A stretch of 64,000 nt of DNA. Source: Halocaridina rubra (lineage: Eukaryota; Arthropoda; Malacostraca; Decapoda; Atyidae). Location: contig JAXCGZ010015160.1 in assembly GCA_037179515.1 (NCBI GenBank), forward strand, positions 62,001 to 126,000. The letters are read 5' to 3'. Positions 58,863 to 64,000 of this stretch are shown here, in pieces. A program made the translations under genes and the position numbers. Positions within the stretch are counted from its first letter, which is position 1. Every line of letters starts with the position of its first letter. The notes under the pieces were generated by a model. That model worked only from the letters and a program-made list of their open reading frames with translations, was not told where the DNA came from and did no database searches.

Positions 58863-60266
58863 TTCTTCGTCTACATCTTTTCGCACTTTTATGTGGGGTC
58901 GATGTTTCTGGCCAGTGTTCTCCATATGTTCATGTCCCATACCTCATCACCCAACAAACCTTAAGACCTCAGGTGGTCTTTGATGCAATCCATCCACTTA
59001 TGCTTTGGTCTCCCCCTCCCTCTCCTACCCTGTATATCCAATTCCATCACCCTCCTCCCAACATACTGTTCATCCCTCCTAATGACATGACCATACCATC
59101 TTAGTCTACTTTCTTGTATCTTATCTGATATTTCTCTAACTTTTGAGGTACCTCTAATTACCTCGTTTCTGATCTTATCGCTTCTTGTCACCCCACGCAT
59201 CCATCTCAACATCCTCATCTCTGCCACATCCAGTTTTTTCTCTTGTGTCTTCTTTATAGCCCATGCCTCTGCTCCATACATAATCGCAGGTCTCACAACT
59301 GTCTTATGCACTTTACCCCTCAACTTAATCCCTATTCTCCTGTCGCACAGCACCCCAGACACTTTCTTCCAGTTCTTCCATCCCGCTTGTATTCTGTGGG
59401 CTATTTCTGACTCTAGGTCACCATCCTCTGCTACTGTTTATCACAAATACTTGAACTTTTCAACTCTTTTTCAACACCTCCCCCTACAAATTGACCTCCC
59501 CATCCTCATCATCTCTCAACCTCATGTACTCTGTCTTCTTCCTGCTGATTCTCAGTTCTCTATCCTCCATCACTCTTCTCCACTCCTCAAGCTTCTCCTC
59601 CTCTACCTCTCGTCTGTTGCTACACAGTACAATGTCATCTGCAAAGAGCATAAACCATGGTGACTATCTCTAATACCCTGGGTTACTACATCCATGACCA
59701 GATCAAATAGATATGAACTCAAAGCAGACCCTTGATGCAGACTAACATTTACTGAGAGACTTTTTGTCAAGCCCACACTGCTCTTAACATTTGCCTCTGC
59801 CCTCTCATACATATCTTGGATGATTCTTACATACTCCTCAGGGACTCCCATTTCTCTAATACAACTCCACACCTCTTGACGTGGTACTCGATCATATGCC
59901 TTTTCCAGGTCAGTAAAGACCATATGCAGTCCTTTCTGTTTCTCACAATGCTTTTCCATCATTTGTCTCAAGGCAAATATGGCATCCACTGTCCCTCTTC
60001 CAGGCATAAAGCCAAACTGTTCATACCTGATTGTCGTTTCCTCTCTGTCGTTTCCTCTCTATGATCTTCTCCCATATCTTCATAGTAGAACTTAACAACT
60101 TTATACCTCTATAGTTTCCACACTCCTGAATGTCTCCCATCCCTTTATAGAGTGAGATGATTAGGCTTCCTCTCCACTCCTCTGACATCTTTTTCTGACT
60201 AAAGATCTTTTGCATTAAGTCCCACAAGATATCTATGCCTTCCTCTCCAAGACTCTTCCATACCTC
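58863..60266 (-). pseudogene. RTE retrotransposon copy 2 (5' truncated) inside E2
   Basis: Minus-strand reading gives EVWKSLGEEGIDILWDLMQK (60240), FMPGRGTVDAIFALRQMMEK, GLHMVFTDLEKAYDRVPRQ (59900), LHQGSALSSYLFDLVMDV, a damaged FADD region near 59630 and KTVVRPAIMYGAEAWAIKK (59290). The 3' non-coding end finishes at 58863. Frameshifts occur near 60010, 59610 and 59440. Compared with copy 1 it starts in the middle of the RT, as 5'-truncated LINE copies do, and has no foldback insertion. The host repeat is interrupted after GGGTCGCAC and resumes at TAAGAGTAATAAAACAG, so about 75 bp of host sequence was lost. Confidence 0.85.
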
Positions 60267-60600
60267 TAAGAGTAATAAAACAGTAAAAAATAGTAAAAAA
60301 CGTAAATTTAAACATATACACTCACAGTCTTGCACCATGTGAAATACTGTAAGATAGCGTACACTGTATTGGCGTCTTGGAAAATGCAAAGGCTCGCACC
60401 TACGTGAGATAGTTCATGGAATGCTATTGGCTGAAAGGGTGAGAGACGACGAATCACAGAACTGTTTTTCTGTATGTTCTGTATCATGGGGTCTGATTGG
60501 CTTTTTGATTGAAGCTTGGTTCTCCCACCATCTTCCATTGTCTCGCCTCACTCGTTCAGTCTAACTCACATGTGCGCCGTTCGCGTTGTGCTTATTACTA

Positions 60601-61170
60601 TGTTATGCTTCAGGGGTTCTTTCGATAACAGTCTCCTATGCCTCAACAGACTCCTCTTTAATTTCAAGCGGCTCCTGCAGATCTTCTTTAACGTCTGATT
60701 TACAAGAGATTTCCTCTACTGGGGGAGCGTCAAGTGTCATTTCCTTTGCCTGAACAGACTCCTCTTTAATTTCAAGTGGCTCCTAAAGATCTTCTTTAAC
60801 GTCTGATTTACAAGAGATTTCCTCTTCTGGGGGAGCATCAGTATCATTTCCTTTACCTCAACAGACTCCTCTTTAATTTCAAGCGGCTTCTGCAGATCTT
60901 CTTTAATGTCTGATTTACAAGAGATTTCCTCTACTAGGGGAGCATTAGTATCATTTTCACAGTTTTCAATGCCATCCACTTCCATCAAAGGAGAAGGAAC
61001 ACAACTGGTTTCTGAAGACTGACCTGAATTGAGACCAGTTTGTGCAAAGTCCAAAGTATACTGTATTTCAAAATATCACTGATAGGATACTTGGCCTCTC
61101 TACTTCCATATTTTTCATAAAGATCAAGGGTTTTCATAAGTACTCTATATTCAATTCACTTCGTAACTTA
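60601..61170 (-). pseudogene. Captured coding fragment, copy 2
   Basis: Same fragment as 57321-57885, somewhat longer in the repeat: MDFAQTGLNSGQSSETSCVP, PLMEVDGIENCENDTNAP, then about four units of EEISCKSDVKEDLQEPLEIK / EESVQAKEMTLDAPPV with frame changes and stops. The repeat unit without indels encodes about 36-39 residues. Confidence 0.65.
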
Positions 61171-61639
61171 GCCATGAAGAAATCGAAGAACCTGGCCTTA
61201 CTTTCGAACATCTGGCAGCCACGTATGAACACGTGAAAGCACTCAAACAACTCTCACAAGAACATGATGATAATATGGTTCGTTCGGTGACCTTCTGCAA
61301 TCTTCTCGACGATGCCATGTCATTATACCTCATTCACGGTAAGTTTACCTATCACTTTCATATAATTTATGCTTGCACGCTGTTATTAATAAAGTAAAGG
61401 GTGGTTTGTTAACAGTACAGGGAGGGTTTATACAGTAAATATAAAAATAAATGTAAAATACCTATGTACATATAGGGTGATCCTACATCACAGAAATTCA
61501 CCTATCGCGGTCGGTCCCGGAACCGAACCCCCGCGATAAACGAGGGGCTACTGTATATATATAGTGATTCCCCCATTATCGCGGTGGTTCGGTTCCAGGA
61601 CCCGGCGCGAGACAGGAAAATCGCGAAGTAGGATCAGCC

Positions 61640-62530
61640 TATATGTACATAGATATTTTAATTTATTTTTACGTTTACACTGTATAAACCCTCCCTGTAC
61701 GGTTAACAAATCACCCTTTACTTCATAAATAACAGCCTGCAACGTAAAATTACATGAAAGATAGATAAAATTACGGTGAATGAAGTGGTAATTACATGAC
61801 ATACTCATGTACCTAGGTATTTTACAATTATTTTTATGTTTACGTACTGTATAAACCCTCCCTGCACTGTTAAAAAAACACCCTTTACATTATAAATAAC
61901 AGCAAGCAACGTAAATTTTTATGAAAGTGATAGGAAAACTTACCGTGAATGAGGTGATGATGACGTGACATACATAGGTATTTTACAATTATTTGTACAT
62001 TTACGTACTGTATAAACCCTCCCTGCACAGTTAAAAAAACACCCTTTACATTATAAATAACAGCAAGCAACGTAAATTTTTATGCAAGTGATAGGAAAAC
62101 TTACCGTGAATGAGGTGATGATGACGTGACATACATAGGTATTTTACAATTATTTTTACGTTTACGTATTGTATAAACCCTCCCTGCACTGTTAAAAAAA
62201 CACCCTTTACATTATAAATAACAGCATGCAACGTAAATTTACATGAAAGTGATAGATAAAATTACGGTGAATGAAGTGGTAATTACATGACATACTCATG
62301 TACATAGGTATTTTACAATTATTTTTATGTTTACGTACTGTATAAACCCTCCCTGCACTGTTAAAAAAACACCCTTTACATTATAAATAACAGCAAGCAA
62401 CGTAAATTTACATGAAAGTGATAGATAAAATTACGGTGAATGAAGTGGTAATTACATGACATACTCATGTACATGGGTATTTTACAATTATTATAAATAA
62501 CAGCATGCAACGTAAATTTATGTGTACGTG
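61640..62530 (+). repeat. Left subterminal ~165-180-bp tandem repeat, five units
   Basis: ATAAACCCTCCCTGCACTGT-type anchors recur near 61683, 61850, 62024, 62173 and 62341. Units match those of the 160-bp arrays at 43270 and 45400 but are less regular. Confidence 0.88.
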
Positions 62531-62610
62531 ATAGGTAAACTTACCGAGAATGAGGTTGATGATGATCTTTCTTGACCCAGGAGGAAATTATTTCGCAGCC
62601 AATAAAAGCT

Positions 62611-64000
62611 TTACGGCTGCTTTTTGGGGGAGAAGAACATGGGAATGGGGAGTTGCTGTCACTGTTTCTTCATTTGTTGGAAGATGGTATGGTAAGGAAT
62701 CATGGCATCGTAGAGAAAATTACAGAAGGTCACAGAACGAACCATATTATCATCATATTCTTGCGAGAGTTGTTGAAGTGCTTTCACATGTTCATACATG
62801 GCTGCCAAACGTTCGAGTGTAAGGCTAGGTTCTTCAATTTCTTCGTGCGTTTCCTCAAGTTCTTCCTCTTCACTCGCTGATTTCGTCATTTCTTCCAAGT
62901 CTTCATCACTCAAAGGCTGCGAGTGGCAGTCAATCACTTCATTCACATCTTCGTTAGTCATATCTTTAAAGCCTTCTCCTCCTAGCAATGCAGCCAACTT
63001 CACAGCTTTCGCAACTGCCAACTTCTGCACTTCGGCAGGAGGAAATCCCTTGCAGTCGTGGATGACTTCGGGCCACAATTTCTTCCAGCTGGCATTGATT
63101 GTGGCCGACTTCATCTCTTTGATTGCATTCTGAATATTTTGTAGGTATGTGGCAATCGTGTAATTACGCCAGTATGTCTTCAGTGAGAAGTCTTTGTCCG
63201 AATCTATGGCTTCAACAAGGTTTGCCAGGGCATTTCGTGTGTAGAGGGCCTTGAATGCACGAAGAATGCCTTGATCCATAGGTTGAATCAGTGACGTCGT
63301 ATTTGGTGGCAGGAACTCAACTTGAACACCGTCATATTGGAGATTAGTTGCGTGGCCACCAGCATTATCCATCAAAAGAAGGACTTTAAATTCAAGGCCT
63401 TTTTCCGCAAGATAAATTTTTAACTGTGGGATAAAGCATTGGTGAAACCAGTCCGATGTGAGGTTTTTCGTGATCCAGGCCTTAGGGTTATGCATCCAAT
63501 ACACTGGCAGCAGATTCTTATTCTTGTTCTTCAAAGCCCTAGGGTTCTTTGACTTGTAGATAAGCTCGGGCTTTAACATGAAGCCCGCAGCATTCCCGCA
63601 CATGATGAGGGTAACGCGATCTTTGTGCACTTTAAATCACAGGGCTTTAGCTTCGTCCTTAAAGAGAAAAGTGCAAGATGGCATTCTCTTCCAAAATAAG
63701 CCAGTCTCATCCATGTTGAAGACTTGCTCAGGAACATATTCCCCTTTGGCGATAATTTTCATGAAGTCGTTCGTGACGTAATTTTCTGCGGCAGCTGTAT
63801 CTGCAGAGGCAGCTTCGCCATGCACTGAAACGCTTTTTAGGCCATAGCATTTTTGAAATTTGAAGAACCATCCCTTGCTAGCAACGAACGGTTGCATCCT
63901 CGGTGGAGAATCGCTGGAGGGTCCTGGTTGTGGGTCGTCGATATCTTCTTCTCTCTCCTCCTCTCCACGGTCGCCACTGTCGTCATCGGGTTCATTTGCA
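62611..64000 (-). pseudogene. Tigger/pogo transposase copy 2, partial
   Basis: The frame is open from the window edge (NEPDDDSGDRGEEEREEDID) to a TGA at 63637-63639, then from 63630 to a TGA at 62659-62661, with the family's normal stop at 62611. DDE landmarks are FNMDETGLFWKRMPS (63700), LLLMDNAGGHATN (63370) and TTSLIQPMDQGIL (63280). The acidic tail block is present once, unlike the duplicated block of copy 1. The second TGA replaces the Arg codon just before the PIP box (QLPIPMFF, 62632-62655), so the readable protein lacks that motif. The helix-turn-helix region lies beyond the window. Confidence 0.87.

Larger units (their letters stand above)
58369..61553 (+). mobile_element. Tigger derivative E2 carrying the same captured fragment
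   Basis: Starts CAGTAACCCCTCGCTATATC after ACATA and ends AACGAGGGGCTACTG before TA. Without the RTE insertion (58863-60266) it is about 1.8 kb and mirrors E1: ~190-bp repeats, transposase 5' flank (60430-60600), captured fragment (60601-61170), transposase tail (61171-61325) and left-type repeat. Confidence 0.85.
61562..64000 (-). mobile_element. Transposase-bearing Tigger element, copy 2 (cut by window edge)
   Basis: Left end TAGTGATTCCCCCATTATCG (CAG mutated), separated from E2 by eight TA-rich bases. Left subterminal repeats follow to 62560, then the transposase on the minus strand. The 5' part and the right terminus are beyond 64000. Confidence 0.85.

Overview
This is eukaryotic DNA, most likely from an arthropod, with a decapod crustacean as my best guess. 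The basis is the mix of long (TA)n, (CT)n and (TTA)n arrays, many pogo/Tigger, RTE and Penelope-type elements, and spliced genes of animal type. The guess is an inference, because no rRNA or mitochondrial marker is present. Nearly all long ORFs are translations of microsatellites or broken transposon genes.

Only two host genes are supported. On the plus strand, 11882-12220 holds the last two coding exons of a TDRKH/Papi-like Tudor protein (piRNA pathway). They are followed by a nearly identical 680-bp tandem duplication and several kilobases without a recognisable gene. On the minus strand, 30069-37324 holds five exons of an MPPE1/Cdc1-like metallophosphoesterase. Its reading frame is intact across all junctions and it ends in a membrane segment. 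A degenerate Ty3/gypsy-like LTR element (25955-30057, 5-bp duplication ATATC) sits six bases beyond its stop codon. Its introns hold Tigger and LINE debris.

The rest is a transposon graveyard dominated by pogo/Tigger DNA transposons whose ends read CAGTGWTCCC...TATCGCGG and which duplicate TA. Positions 1-11298 hold a chain of such elements separated only by (TA)n, plus a TIGD1-like transposase relic, a tRNA-type SINE and a Penelope GIY-YIG relic. Positions 17302-22105 hold a LINE 3' end and an RTE retrotransposon interrupted by a foldback element. Positions 39004-54205 hold a deletion MITE, then a 9.7-kb Tigger (40708-50426) with nested Tigger derivatives three levels deep, then two foldback elements and a further MITE. 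Positions 54206-64000 hold a TIGD-like relic, two Tigger derivatives carrying a captured repeat-containing coding fragment, a second RTE copy, and the start of a second transposase-bearing Tigger cut by the window edge.

The most unusual material is a set of non-autonomous pogo-type elements with composite interiors. One is a foldback family whose long inverted arms resemble a LINE 3' end and whose core carries microsatellite seeds. Another is a MITE family with shared ends but exchanged tandem-repeat cores. A third is a Tigger derivative in which the transposase body is replaced by a foreign coding fragment built on a repeat of about 36-39 residues. I found no CRISPR array, no bacterial operon and no functional tRNA or rRNA gene.
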